From: Methanoculleus sp. MH98A | Lineage (GTDB): Archaea > Halobacteriota > Methanomicrobia > Methanomicrobiales > Methanoculleaceae | Direction of reading: 5' to 3' | NCBI RefSeq assembly: GCF_000691865.1 | Contig: NZ_JMIO01000017.1 | Coordinates: 1-44,868, forward strand | DNA length: 44,868 nt | Shown: positions 17,141-25,419 of the stretch, piece by piece | Layout: each line of letters opens with the position of its first letter | How positions within the stretch are numbered: the first letter of the stretch is position 1 | Program-made: the position numbers and the translations under genes | Notes under the pieces: model-generated | The model's input: only the letters and a program-made list of their open reading frames with translations | Told to the model about the DNA's origin: nothing | Databases searched by the model: none

Positions 17141-18421
17141 ATGCGTTGGCAATACCTACCCGTACTGATGCTCCTGCTGGCACTCCTGGCTGCGCCGGGG
17201 GCTGCGCAGGGCGTCAAGTACCTCTACGGAAGCCCTGAACTGTCGGCAACGATTTCCGGCAGCAACCAGTTTGCACCGGGTGCCGATACCCAGCTTGTGG
17301 TCATCATATCCAACAGCGGCTTGAATGACATCAAGATCGCCACTCCGTCTGTCCCCGCCGACGACCTGCCGAACACCGCGAAGCTGGTCACAGCAGGACT
17401 CAAGAGTGCTGATACGCCGTTCACCGTCAAGACGGACCCCCAGTTCCTGAGCGACATCCGCGGTGGAGCGGCCGCGACCGCTACGTTCAACGTGAAGGTG
17501 GCGGACTCCGCGGAGCCGGGCACCTACACGCTGCCGCTCGAGGTGACCTACACCTACCTGCAGGACGCGGAAGATCTCGGCGACCTCCTCCGCAACAACT
17601 ACCAGAAGAAGACCGTGACCCTGCCGCTCACCGTGCGGGTCACGCCCGACCTCCGGGTCGAGGTTCTTGACGTCCGCTCCGAGTCGCTGAACGTCGGCAC
17701 GGAAGGCTACGTCTACATGACCTTGAAGAACGTCGGGCACGACACGGCGAACAAGGCAATCGCAATGGTCACAAGAAGCGGCGCGAGCCCGCTCATCCCC
17801 ACCGACGGAAACGCTTACGTCGGAACGTTCGGGCCGGGAGAGACGGTGGACGTGAAGTTCAAGGTCTCGGTCGCCGATACCGCCGAGCCGCAGTCGTACC
17901 CGATGGACGTAGCGGTCACCTACGAGGACTACGAGGGCAAGACGGTGACCTCCCGGCCGGCGACGATCGGCCTTCCCGTCGGCGGCAAGATCGCCTTCGA
18001 GGTCGTCTCGCCTCCGTCGACACTCTACCTGGGGCAGAAGAGCATCCTTGAAGTCGTGTACAAGAACTCCGGGGCGGCAACGGTCTACAACGCACAGGCC
18101 CGGATCAGCGCCGTCGATCCCTTCACGAGCAGCGACGACACCGCCTTCCTCGGCGACCTCGCCCCGGGCGAGACCGCCACGGCACGGTTCGAAGTGAACG
18201 TCGACAATGACGGCACCGAGAAGGAGTACGGGATCGACTCCGAGATCCGCTACCGCGACGACCTCGACAACAGCAAGATATCCGACACCATGAAGGTGCA
18301 GGTCGCGCTTGAGCGGAGGCAGGGCACGCTCTTCACCAATCCGGTCTTCCTCATCGCCGTTCTGGCCGTCATCATCGGTGCAGGGTATTATATATTCGTG
18401 TACCGTAAGAAACAGAGATGA
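17141..18421 (+). CDS. Secreted, membrane-anchored COG1361-type (S-layer/CARDB-like) protein
   Basis: The 426-residue protein has a signal peptide ending near GAAQG, an extracellular part of three or four related beta-sandwich modules, and one C-terminal helix (NPVFLIAVLAVIIGAGYYIFVY) followed by KKQR. The modules carry the recurring pattern of an N-G/N-x-G turn and F-x-P-G-x-x-x: for example AGDTQLVVIISNSG-like, GTEGYVYMTLKNVGHDTAN and LGQKSILEVVYKNSGAATVYN, with LAPGETATARF between them. Archaeal proteins of this type decorate the cell surface or escort transporters. A strong AGGTGA ribosome-binding site precedes the ATG. The next gene (pgi) overlaps its stop by four bases, an unexpected partner for a surface protein. 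Confidence 0.85.
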   Translation: MRWQYLPVLMLLLALLAAPGAAQGVKYLYGSPELSATISGSNQFAPGADTQLVVIISNSGLNDIKIATPSVPADDLPNTAKLVTAGLKSADTPFTVKTDPQFLSDIRGGAAATATFNVKVADSAEPGTYTLPLEVTYTYLQDAEDLGDLLRNNYQKKTVTLPLTVRVTPDLRVEVLDVRSESLNVGTEGYVYMTLKNVGHDTANKAIAMVTRSGASPLIPTDGNAYVGTFGPGETVDVKFKVSVADTAEPQSYPMDVAVTYEDYEGKTVTSRPATIGLPVGGKIAFEVVSPPSTLYLGQKSILEVVYKNSGAATVYNAQARISAVDPFTSSDDTAFLGDLAPGETATARFEVNVDNDGTEKEYGIDSEIRYRDDLDNSKISDTMKVQVALERRQGTLFTNPVFLIAVLAVIIGAGYYIFVYRKKQR

Positions 18422-19140
18422 ACGGGTACTGGGACGGACCCAAACCGGAGCCGCAGGTAAGGACAATCGAGGAGATGCGGGAGGTTCTCGCAGATCCCGG
18501 CTGCACCTCCGACCAGCCTCTCTATTTTATGTACCGGGATCTCGCGAAGAGCGAGAGCGACCGGGAGTGGCTCCGGGAACACCGCATCCGCTACGATATC
18601 ACCGTCATTCCCGCCCGGACGCTCTGCGGGGAGTACGTCAAGACGAAGGGGCATTACCACACCGAGAACCCGGCAGGAGAACTCTACCCGGAGATCTACG
18701 AGGTGCTTGAGGGGACGGGGCACTACCTCCTCCAGACCCGCAATGCCGACGACGTGGTGATGATCGAGGGAACCGCCGGCGACAAGATCCTGATCCCGCC
18801 GGGATACGGTCACGTGACGATCAACCCCGGAAAGGAGGATCTCGTGATGGCAAACCTCGTTTCGTCGGAGTTCTCGAGCAACTACGGCCCCTACGCGGAA
18901 CTGCGGGGCGCCGCCTACTACGAGATGGAGGGCGGGGCGCTCGTGAAGAACCCAGGTTATCCCGACGCCCCGCCGGTGCGCTACTGCGACCCGGTGGAGG
19001 TCCCGGACATCGGGATCGAGAAAGAGGTCGGGCTCTACGATCTGGTCGGGCGGCCCCGGTCGGTTGCTTTCCTGAACCACCCCGAGCAGTTCATGGAGAT
19101 CTTCTCCGACGTTACGGGTGGATGTCTCGTGATGCGGTGA
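18418..19140 (+). CDS. pgiA: Glucose-6-phosphate isomerase, archaeal cupin type
   Basis: The 240-residue protein is a cupin-type phosphoglucose isomerase, unrelated to the bacterial/eukaryotic enzyme. It carries the metal site TKGHYHTE with the following Glu (GELYPEIYEVLEGTGHYLLQ) and the last ligand in PPGYGHVTINPG. The enzyme interconverts glucose 6-phosphate and fructose 6-phosphate in the cytoplasm; in a methanogen it mainly serves gluconeogenesis and storage or surface sugar synthesis. The ATG overlaps the preceding stop (ATGA), so it is translated with the surface-protein gene and probably shares its TrmB-like control. An insertion element begins just after the stop codon. Confidence 0.93.
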   Translation: MNGYWDGPKPEPQVRTIEEMREVLADPGCTSDQPLYFMYRDLAKSESDREWLREHRIRYDITVIPARTLCGEYVKTKGHYHTENPAGELYPEIYEVLEGTGHYLLQTRNADDVVMIEGTAGDKILIPPGYGHVTINPGKEDLVMANLVSSEFSSNYGPYAELRGAAYYEMEGGALVKNPGYPDAPPVRYCDPVEVPDIGIEKEVGLYDLVGRPRSVAFLNHPEQFMEIFSDVTGGCLVMR

Positions 19141-19145
19141 CTGCT

Positions 19146-19165
19146 CCCACCCCTAAAGGGGTGGG
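19146..19165 (-). repeat. Right-end hairpin of the TnpB element (candidate end of the omega-RNA)
   Basis: Nine-base arms CCCACCCCT and AGGGGTGGG pair perfectly around an AA loop. In characterised TnpB systems the omega-RNA runs from the 3' part of tnpB through the right end, and the guide is the sequence just outside it. On this strand that would be the flank below 19141, which is the antisense of the pgi 3' end. This is inference from family knowledge. Confidence 0.7.
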
Positions 19166-19177
19166 CATCTACGGATA

Positions 19178-20278
19178 TTATCCGAGAGATTGCAGTCCCA
19201 ATCTCAGAATGTTGACCGCCGCGTTCTGGTCCCGATCCATCACTAACCCACAATGCGGGCAGGTGTGGATCCGGTCAGAGAGTTTCTTGGCGACGATCTT
19301 GCCACATCTGGAGCACATCTGCGAAGTGTTCCTGGGGTTCACCAGGATCACATGGGAGCCAGCATCTTCCGCTTTGCTCGTTGTGATCGTGACGAACTGG
19401 TTCCAGGCCACATCTGCTATGCTTTTCGCCAGACAGTGATTCTTTTGCATATTTGTGATATTCAGATCCTCGAACACGATTGTACCGAACCGATCCACCA
19501 GTTGACGGGAGGTTTGATGAGCAAAATTGAGCCGTTTGTTGGCGATCTGTTCGTGAACGTGCGCGACGATCTTCCGGGCTTTCTTCCGTTCAGGAGTGCC
19601 TTTCTCCACCTTCGAGAGTTTTCTCTGGGCTTTCGCAAGCGCCTTCTCGTCGGTGCGGAAGAATCGAGGATTCTCGATCTTCTCGCCGTTTGAGAAGGTG
19701 GCGAAGGATTCCAGCCCAACATCGACCCCGACCACAGTCTCCTTCTGCGGCTGAGGATCGGGATCATACTCGACCGAGAAGCAGGCATACCATTTCCCGG
19801 TTGCCGACCGCTGGATCGTGAGCGTCTTGATCGTCCCTTTGATCGGACGGTGGAGGACGATCTTCACATCTCCGATCTTCGAGAGGTTGAGCCGATCTCC
19901 GACGAACTTGAACCCACCCTTTTCGGCCTGGGGATACGTAAAACTGTCATACCGGCCCTTCCCCTTGAACCGAGGGTAGCCGGGTTTCTCCCCGACTTTC
20001 ACTCGCCGGAAGAAGGCTTTGAGCGCGAGGTCCACCCGGACCTGGACGTTCTGGAGAGTCTGAGCATAGACCTGTTTTAGTTCAGGCCGATCCCGCTTCC
20101 ATTGCGTCAGGATCTTGTTTGTCTCATAGAGGGAGATTGAACGCTGCTCCTGCTCCCAGGCGTTCTTTCGCAATGCGAGTGTATCGTTGTAAACCCACCG
20201 GCAAATCTCAAGCGTCTGGTCAAGGAGAGTGACCTGAGATTTGGTCGGATAGATTCGATAACGATACGTTCTACGCAT
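19178..20278 (-). CDS. tnpB: TnpB RNA-guided nuclease (IS605 OrfB family)
   Basis: The 366-residue protein looks intact. It has the N-terminal helix-turn-helix/wedge region (RRTYRYRIYPT), a split RuvC domain with D186 (VGVDVGLES), E270 (IVFEDLNI) and D350 (DRDQNAAVNI), and a four-Cys zinc finger (C322, C325, C340, C343). These are the catalytic residues of TnpB, which cuts DNA complementary to a guide carried on the omega-RNA and helps its element persist. Length is at the short end of normal. Its start follows the left-end region by about 50 bases. No TnpA gene accompanies it. Confidence 0.95.
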   Translation of the reverse strand: MRRTYRYRIYPTKSQVTLLDQTLEICRWVYNDTLALRKNAWEQEQRSISLYETNKILTQWKRDRPELKQVYAQTLQNVQVRVDLALKAFFRRVKVGEKPGYPRFKGKGRYDSFTYPQAEKGGFKFVGDRLNLSKIGDVKIVLHRPIKGTIKTLTIQRSATGKWYACFSVEYDPDPQPQKETVVGVDVGLESFATFSNGEKIENPRFFRTDEKALAKAQRKLSKVEKGTPERKKARKIVAHVHEQIANKRLNFAHQTSRQLVDRFGTIVFEDLNITNMQKNHCLAKSIADVAWNQFVTITTSKAEDAGSHVILVNPRNTSQMCSRCGKIVAKKLSDRIHTCPHCGLVMDRDQNAAVNILRLGLQSLG

Positions 20279-20328
20279 TGTAATATAATCTTGACTTGTG
20301 CTTAGATATAGTTGTCGACGGCATTCAT

Positions 20329-20348
20329 CCCACGACTAAAGTCATGGG
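20329..20348 (-). repeat. Left-end hairpin of the TnpB element
   Basis: CCCACGACT and AGTCATGGG pair with one C-A mismatch around an AA loop. The layout (CCCA...CT, AA, AG...TGGG) matches the right-end hairpin at 19146-19165, supporting both as the element's ends. Confidence 0.7.
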
Positions 20349-20488
20349 CTCTCTGCCTGCTTGATCGTAGAGGGAGAAGGGGGCGGCGTTGCAGAGAGGG
20401 TCAAGCGCCGTTCACCTCTACCACCAGCCATTCTTTAGAACATCGCACATCCTGTAAACGGATTTTCAGTGGATATCGCCACGCACTG

Positions 20489-20509
20489 CCCCTGCCCCTT
20501 GGGGCGGGG
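20489..20509. repeat. GC-rich hairpin
   Basis: CCCC-T-GCCCC (20489-20498) pairs with GGGGC-GGGG (20501-20509) around TT, with one bulged T. It opens the hairpin chain after the insertion element. Confidence 0.55.
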
Positions 20510-20513
20510 TGCG

Positions 20514-20550
20514 ATGCTCCGAAGGAGCGGAGCATGAGCACCGCAGGTGC
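20514..20550. repeat. Two adjacent hairpins
   Basis: ATGCTCCG (20514-20521) pairs perfectly with CGGAGCAT (20528-20535) around six bases. Then GCACC (20538-20542) pairs with GGTGC (20546-20550) around GCA. The second hairpin shares an ACCTGCGGT core, in reverse orientation, with the hairpin at 31106-31122, hinting at a dispersed structured repeat. Confidence 0.55.
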
Positions 20551-20612
20551 GAATGAGGAGCCGAAGGCCGGGTGGGGTGGGGGTTACAGTGTCACCTTAT
20601 GTTACAGAGACA

Positions 20613-20638
20613 GGGGAGGGGGGCGAACCCCCCTCCCC
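20613..20638. repeat. Perfect 11-bp hairpin
   Basis: GGGGAGGGGGG (20613-20623) and CCCCCCTCCCC (20628-20638) are exact reverse complements around CGAA. In RNA this would be an extremely stable stem with a tetraloop. It may be a terminator or processing site, or part of a repeat family. Confidence 0.6.
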
Positions 20639-20813
20639 GTCAGCCCCTCCCCACGTGGCGATACCCAGGACATATCGGTTGACGGGGTTACGCGAGTAGA
20701 ACAGAATTGCCTCAGAATTCACTCTAAAAACAGATTACTTCCGAAAACGTCCTTTCTGACGCTTCACCCTCGCAGTTGGTAGACACACCTATCCGCTATC
20801 AGGCTCCTCCTAC

Positions 20814-21704
20814 TCAGGATCGCCGAACCTCATCAAGCACCTGACACGTCCGGCAGATCTTCCCGCACAACTCGCCACACCGCTCGCAGACTCTGAGCCC
20901 TTCGGTGTGATTCTTCTCCGTCCCCCGGAGAGCCTCGCCGAGGTTCACGAGCGAGTACTTCGTCGCCGGGTGGCGGTAGGTGTAATCGTCGAGGATGCCG
21001 CGGACGTCGCCCCGGAGAGCGTCGCCCGCGTAGGGGCAGCCCGCAAGATCGAAGCCCTCGACGTGGAGGAAGGCGTACAGCGCCACCTCGCGCTCCGGGA
21101 TATACATGAACGGCTTGATCCGGGGAACCATCCCCTCCGTCTCCCGCATGGGGCGGGTGAGCCGGTCGGCATCCCCCCGGAGGGCGTTCATCAGGACCGA
21201 CTGGGCCTCGTCGTCCAGGTTGAACCCGTAGGCGAACTTCGTGACGCCGTGTTCGCGGGCAATCCGGTTCATCAGCGCCCGCCGGAGCACGCCGCAGTAG
21301 GAGCAGGAGAGCCCCGTTCCCTTCCGGGCCACGATCTCGTCGAGCGTGATCCCGTATTCGTCGGCAAACGAGGCGGTCACCCAGGGGACGCCGATGCTAT
21401 CGGCGATCGCCCGTGCTCTGGCCGGGTCGCGGTAGCCGGCTATCCCCTCGTCCACGGTGATCGCCATCAGCCGCACGTCCCGGCGCTCGCCGAAGAGCCG
21501 GCGGAGGAAGAAGAGGACGGCGCTCGAATCCTTGCCCCCCGAGAGCGCCACCGCCACCGTATCGCCCGACTCAACCCAGCGGTGCTCCCGGATCGCCCGC
21601 TTCGCTTTCGCCTCGAAATCCCGGTTGAAGTGATGCTCGCAGAGGTGCAGCCCCGAGTATCGCTGGAAAACAACCGCGTCGCGGCGGCACTTGCTGCACT
21701 GCAT
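20814..21704 (-). CDS. ncsA: tRNA 2-thiolation enzyme, NcsA/TtuA (TIGR00269) family
   Basis: The 296-residue protein has an N-terminal zinc finger (C3, C6, then C22-x2-H), an ATP pyrophosphatase P-loop ALSGGKDSS at 53-61, a CSYC motif and a later GCPYAG Cys that together would hold a 4Fe-4S cluster, and a C-terminal zinc finger with several CxxC pairs (CERCGELCGKICRTC). This is the full layout of the CTU1/NcsA/TtuA family, which adenylates a tRNA uridine and replaces its oxygen with sulfur. Whether U34 or U54 is the target cannot be told from sequence alone. Its upstream region is shared with the divergent rio2 gene, only 49 bases away. Confidence 0.88.
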   Translation of the reverse strand: MQCSKCRRDAVVFQRYSGLHLCEHHFNRDFEAKAKRAIREHRWVESGDTVAVALSGGKDSSAVLFFLRRLFGERRDVRLMAITVDEGIAGYRDPARARAIADSIGVPWVTASFADEYGITLDEIVARKGTGLSCSYCGVLRRALMNRIAREHGVTKFAYGFNLDDEAQSVLMNALRGDADRLTRPMRETEGMVPRIKPFMYIPEREVALYAFLHVEGFDLAGCPYAGDALRGDVRGILDDYTYRHPATKYSLVNLGEALRGTEKNHTEGLRVCERCGELCGKICRTCQVLDEVRRS

Positions 21705-21753
21705 GCGTTCTCGATCATCCTTTTATCACGGCATCACATAAATTGTGTAGAAG

Positions 21754-22611
21754 ATGCCTGCTCCTGCAGAATACGTGCGATCCCTGCACGCCTACGAACT
21801 CCGGATCCTGCTCGCCCTCGAACGCCTCATGCGCCGGTACCGATGGGTGCCGCTCGAGGTGCTCAAGTCGGCCACCAAGTTCTCGGAGTCCGAGCTCTCC
21901 TACCGCCTGGGCAGGCTGATGGCCATGGATATGGTCAGGTATGAGAAAACCCCCTACGAGGGCTACGCTCTCGTCTTCAACGGCTACGACACCCTGGCCC
22001 TCCACTCCCTCACCCGCCGGGGCACCATCCAGGCGCTCGGGACGCAGATTGGCGTCGGGAAGGAGTCGGAGGTATACGAGGCGATGGGGCTCGGCGTCGT
22101 CGTGCTGAAGTTCCACCGGGTCGGGCAGCGGTCATTTCAGTCCGCCCGCGTAAAGCGCGGCTACATGCCGGAGGCCGGGCACTGCCCCTGGATATTCGCC
22201 TCAAGCAGCTCGGCGAAGATGGAGTACGACGCTCTAAAAACCCTCCATCCCGCCGTCTCGGTGCCGCTCCCCATCGACCAGAACCGGCACGTCGTCGCGA
22301 TGTCGTTTGTGCCGGGCGTCAACCTCTCGCGGGCGGCCCTCGAAGAGCCCCGGCCGATCCTCGACGAGATCCTCGACAACGTCCGCGAGGCCTACCGCCT
22401 CGGGATCGTCCACGGCGACCTGAGCGAGTTCAACGTCATGGTCGACGAAAAGCAATGCTGGCTGATCGACTGGCCGCAGTGGGTGGAGATCGCCCACCCG
22501 AACGCCGCCGAGATCCTCAACCGCGACATCGAGAACATCCTCCAGTACTTCAAACGGAAATACGGCATCGATTACGCATTCGACGAAGCACTGGCAAGGG
22601 TGGTGGAGTGA
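21754..22611 (+). CDS. rio2: Rio2-type atypical serine/threonine protein kinase
   Basis: The 285-residue protein has the Rio2-specific N-terminal winged helix (about 8-85), then the RIO kinase core: GVGKESEVYEA flexible P-loop, VVLKFHR with the ATP-contacting Lys, IVHGDLSEFNVMV catalytic loop and LIDWPQW metal-binding loop. Rio2 acts in small-subunit ribosome maturation and is conserved in archaea. The stop overlaps the GTG start of the next gene by four bases, placing it in an operon with the DUF460 protein and thiL. Confidence 0.95.
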   Translation: MPAPAEYVRSLHAYELRILLALERLMRRYRWVPLEVLKSATKFSESELSYRLGRLMAMDMVRYEKTPYEGYALVFNGYDTLALHSLTRRGTIQALGTQIGVGKESEVYEAMGLGVVVLKFHRVGQRSFQSARVKRGYMPEAGHCPWIFASSSSAKMEYDALKTLHPAVSVPLPIDQNRHVVAMSFVPGVNLSRAALEEPRPILDEILDNVREAYRLGIVHGDLSEFNVMVDEKQCWLIDWPQWVEIAHPNAAEILNRDIENILQYFKRKYGIDYAFDEALARVVE

Positions 22612-24560
22612 AGGTCTTCGGGATCGATATCATCAAAGGTTCGGTTCGTTCCCGTACCCGCCGACCGGTCTACGCCCTTGCCCGGGTGGAGGACGGAGAT
22701 GTCCAGAGCGTCGAGGAGGTGACCGGGTTCCGGCTCCAGCGCCTCCTCGCGAGCGAAGAGCCCGATATCCTCGCGGTGGACAGCCTCCAGGAGATCGCCG
22801 CCGACCAGCGGGAACTCCACGCATTCCTCCAGTCGCTTCCCCCCGCAACGAAACTCGTCCAGGTGACCGGCGGCGAGAAGAAAGAGAGCCTCGGGAAGGT
22901 CGCCGCCCGCTACAACATCAGTTTCAACAAGTTCGACCCCTACGCCGAGGCACGGACCACCGCCCGGGTGGCCGCGCTCGGGGCGGGCGTCGAGGTGATC
23001 GCGTTTGAGAACACCACCGACATCGTGGTGAGCAGGCACCGTTCGCCGGGCCGGGGCGGGTGGAGCCAGAACCGCTATGTCCGGAAGATCCACGGCGGCG
23101 TGATGCAGAAGGCCCGCGAGATCGAGGGGCGGCTCCGCGGCGCCGGCCTCGACTACGAGAAGAAGGAGACGAAGGCCTTCGGCGGATACTCGAGGGTCGC
23201 CTTCCGGGTCAAGGCCCCCCGTGAGATGGTTCCGGTTCACTCCTCCCGGGGCGCCGACGTCCAGGTGCGGGTGGCGGGACGGCAGCTCGACCGGATCCGG
23301 TTCGAACCCCTCTCCGGCCGCCCCCGCTACCTGATCGTCGGGCTCGACCCGGGGACGACCACCGGGATCGCCGCCGTGGATCTCGACGGAAACCTGGTTC
23401 TTCTCACGAGTTCCCGCCAGATGACGATGTCCGATATCGTCGAAGAACTCTACCGTGCGGGAAAATCGCTCATCGTCGCCTCCGATGTCCAGCAAATGCC
23501 CTACTCGGTCGAGAAGATCCGGCGGGCGTTCAACGCCATCCCCTACACCCCGAAGCAGTCGCTCTCGGTGGAGGCGAAGTACGACCTGACCGCCCGGTTC
23601 TCCTACACGAACGACCACGAGCGCGACGCCCTCTCGGCAGCGCTGGACGCCTACCGGAGCCTCCAGAGCAAGTTCAGAAACATCGTAAAGAGAGTGGGGC
23701 CGGGGTTCGACCTCGACGAGGTGCGGGCGCGGGTGCTCCGCGGCCAGCCGCTCGACACCGTTCTTGCGGACCTGCAGGGGGTTCCGGCGGCGAAGAAGGA
23801 GGCGGAACCGGCGGCGGAGACCGAGCCGGAGCGGCCGGTCGAGGACGAGCGGGTGATGGCGCTCGACGGGATGGTCAAAAGGCTGCGCAGTTACGTGCAG
23901 GAACTGCAGGACGACCTCCGCGAACGCGACCGGGAGGCGGAGCAACTGCGGCAGGACGTGCGCCGGGCCCGTTCCGCGGCCGAGCGAAAGATCCGTCGGG
24001 ACGCGGAACTGGCGGCGAAGGACGCGGCCATCGAGAGCCTGCGCGAACAGCTCCGGGGCGAGCGGCGGCGGTCCCGGCAGCTGAAGAAACGCCTGGAGCG
24101 GATGCAGAAGGTCGCGAAACTCGAGGTCTCGGAAGATTACACCCCGCTCAAGGTGCTCGACTCCCTCACCCGCGAAGCGGTGCGGGCCCTCCAGGAGGAG
24201 ATTGGCATCGCCGGAGAAGACGTCCTCTACGTCCCCCGGACTCACGGCTGGGGCCGCGGCGTGGTGAAGGACCTCGCGGGAACGGGCGTGCGGGCGCTGG
24301 TCGTCGGCGGGGAACCGCCCGACCCGCACCTGATCCGGGCCGCCCGGGAGTCCGATCTGCCCCTCCTCCCCGCGGAGACCGTCAGGCCGGAGATCCGCGG
24401 CAGGACCGGGGCGGTACTGACCGGAATCCTCGAGGACGCCGTCGCGGAGTGGAAGGAGGAGCAGAAGGAGTTCCGGCGCGAGCAGGAAGCCGAGCGGGTC
24501 GAGTATCTCTTCAAGGAGTACCGGAGCGAGCGGGAGAAGGAGGTGCGTCGCGGTGGATGA
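22608..24560 (+). CDS. DUF460 (COG2433) protein with RNase H-like domain and long coiled coil
   Basis: The 650-residue protein starts at the GTG overlapping the rio2 stop. Its N-terminal half has one domain starting VFGIDIIKGS and a second (about 240-390) with IVGLDPGTTTGIAAVDLDGN, a RuvC/YqgF-like RNase H fold opening, followed by an Asp in VASDVQQMPY and the DHERDAL segment typical of such nucleases. A charged linker and a coiled coil of more than 100 residues follow (about 440-560). The C-terminus has a small alpha/beta domain with VRALVVGGEPPDPHL. The family is archaeal and uncharacterised. Position between rio2 and thiL is suggestive of RNA work but not proof. Its end overlaps thiL by eight bases. 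Confidence 0.86.
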   Translation: MKVFGIDIIKGSVRSRTRRPVYALARVEDGDVQSVEEVTGFRLQRLLASEEPDILAVDSLQEIAADQRELHAFLQSLPPATKLVQVTGGEKKESLGKVAARYNISFNKFDPYAEARTTARVAALGAGVEVIAFENTTDIVVSRHRSPGRGGWSQNRYVRKIHGGVMQKAREIEGRLRGAGLDYEKKETKAFGGYSRVAFRVKAPREMVPVHSSRGADVQVRVAGRQLDRIRFEPLSGRPRYLIVGLDPGTTTGIAAVDLDGNLVLLTSSRQMTMSDIVEELYRAGKSLIVASDVQQMPYSVEKIRRAFNAIPYTPKQSLSVEAKYDLTARFSYTNDHERDALSAALDAYRSLQSKFRNIVKRVGPGFDLDEVRARVLRGQPLDTVLADLQGVPAAKKEAEPAAETEPERPVEDERVMALDGMVKRLRSYVQELQDDLRERDREAEQLRQDVRRARSAAERKIRRDAELAAKDAAIESLREQLRGERRRSRQLKKRLERMQKVAKLEVSEDYTPLKVLDSLTREAVRALQEEIGIAGEDVLYVPRTHGWGRGVVKDLAGTGVRALVVGGEPPDPHLIRAARESDLPLLPAETVRPEIRGRTGAVLTGILEDAVAEWKEEQKEFRREQEAERVEYLFKEYRSEREKEVRRGG

Positions 24561-25419
24561 ACGAGGCCTGCACCGGCTGATCGGGACGATCATCGACCCG
24601 GAGCGGCTCGAGGACGACTGCGCCGTCATCCCCTGCGGCGACCGGCTCATGGTCGCGAGCACCGATATGCTCCACGAGACGACCGATTTTCCGGCCGGGA
24701 TGACCGACTGGCAGATCGGCTGGATGGCGACGGCGGTCACGCTCTCCGACGTCGCGAGCATGGGCGCAACGCCGGGCGAGGTGCTCCTCGCGGTCGGCCT
24801 TGATAGGCCGGAACGCCTTTCCGGGATCATGGAGGGCGCACGGGACTGCTGCACGGCGTTCGGCGCCGAACTCGTGGGCGGCGACCTCGACGCTCACCGG
24901 GAACTGACGATCGTGAGCACGGGGCTCGGGCTCGTCGCCCCGGAGCACCTCGTCCGGAGACGGGGAGCGCGGCCGGGCGACGTCATTGCGGTCACCGGCC
25001 CGCTCGGGGAGGCCGAGGCCGCTCTCGCCGGCTACGACCGGCACGTAAAGGAACTCCTCGAACCGCAGCCCCGGGTCCGGGAGGGACAGGCGCTCGGCCG
25101 TGCCGGGGTATCGGCGATGATGGACATATCCGACGGACTTAGCCTCTCCCTCCACGACCTTCTGGCGGTAAACGACTGCGGGTTTGCCGTCGATACCGCC
25201 GGCCTTCCCCTCCCGGCCGGCGTTCCGGAGGAGGAGGGGCGGGAACTCGCGCTCTACGGCGGGGGAGACTTCGAACTCCTCTTTACCGCTCCTCCCGACA
25301 TCATTCCGGTTCCGGGGGTCGCCGCGCACGTCATCGGCAAGGTTATACCGGAGCGGACGGTTCTCGCGGACGGAAAGCCGTTCGAACGCCGGGGCTACCT
25401 GCACGAGTGGAGCGGCTAG
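24553..25419 (+). CDS. thiL: Thiamine-monophosphate kinase
   Basis: The 288-residue protein carries the ThiL features DDCAVIPCGDRLMVASTDML (nucleotide and metal-binding acidic residues), MTDWQIGWMATAVTLSDVASMGATP, ELVGGDLDAH, MMDISDGLSLSLHDL and ALYGGGDFELLFT. It phosphorylates thiamine monophosphate to thiamine diphosphate, the last step of the cofactor's synthesis. It starts at GTG 24553, inside the end of the DUF460 gene, so translation is coupled. Length is slightly short for the family but no motif is missing. Confidence 0.95.
   Translation: MDERGLHRLIGTIIDPERLEDDCAVIPCGDRLMVASTDMLHETTDFPAGMTDWQIGWMATAVTLSDVASMGATPGEVLLAVGLDRPERLSGIMEGARDCCTAFGAELVGGDLDAHRELTIVSTGLGLVAPEHLVRRRGARPGDVIAVTGPLGEAEAALAGYDRHVKELLEPQPRVREGQALGRAGVSAMMDISDGLSLSLHDLLAVNDCGFAVDTAGLPLPAGVPEEEGRELALYGGGDFELLFTAPPDIIPVPGVAAHVIGKVIPERTVLADGKPFERRGYLHEWSG

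Larger units (their letters stand above)
19141..20352 (-). mobile_element. IS200/IS605-family element, TnpB-only (IS1341-like)
   Basis: The element holds a single tnpB gene flanked by the subterminal hairpins typical of this family, so both ends appear intact. No TnpA (Y1) transposase is present, so mobility would need one in trans. The right end lies immediately after the pgi stop codon. Exact ends are uncertain by a few bases since these elements make no target duplication. Confidence 0.8.
20349..20813. other. Gene-free stretch rich in strong hairpins
   Basis: I see no convincing gene here. A 156-codon open frame covers part of it, but it is low in complexity and has no recognisable domains. 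The stretch holds a chain of inverted repeats at 20489-20509, 20514-20535, 20538-20550 and 20613-20638. It is the 3' side of the tRNA thiolase gene, so some of these may end its transcript. The part from about 20660 to 20813 shows nothing I can name. Confidence 0.6.

Noticed and set aside
20489-20638. A CRISPR array
   Set aside because: The inverted repeats differ from each other and no direct repeats with regular spacers are present. I saw no array anywhere in the window.
20312-20782. A 156-codon frame after the insertion element
   Set aside because: It runs through hairpins, has no domain and has biased low-complexity composition.
22572-24854. A 760-codon leftward open frame across the DUF460 and thiL genes
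   Set aside because: It is antisense to two well-supported genes and low in complexity, with no recognisable domain.
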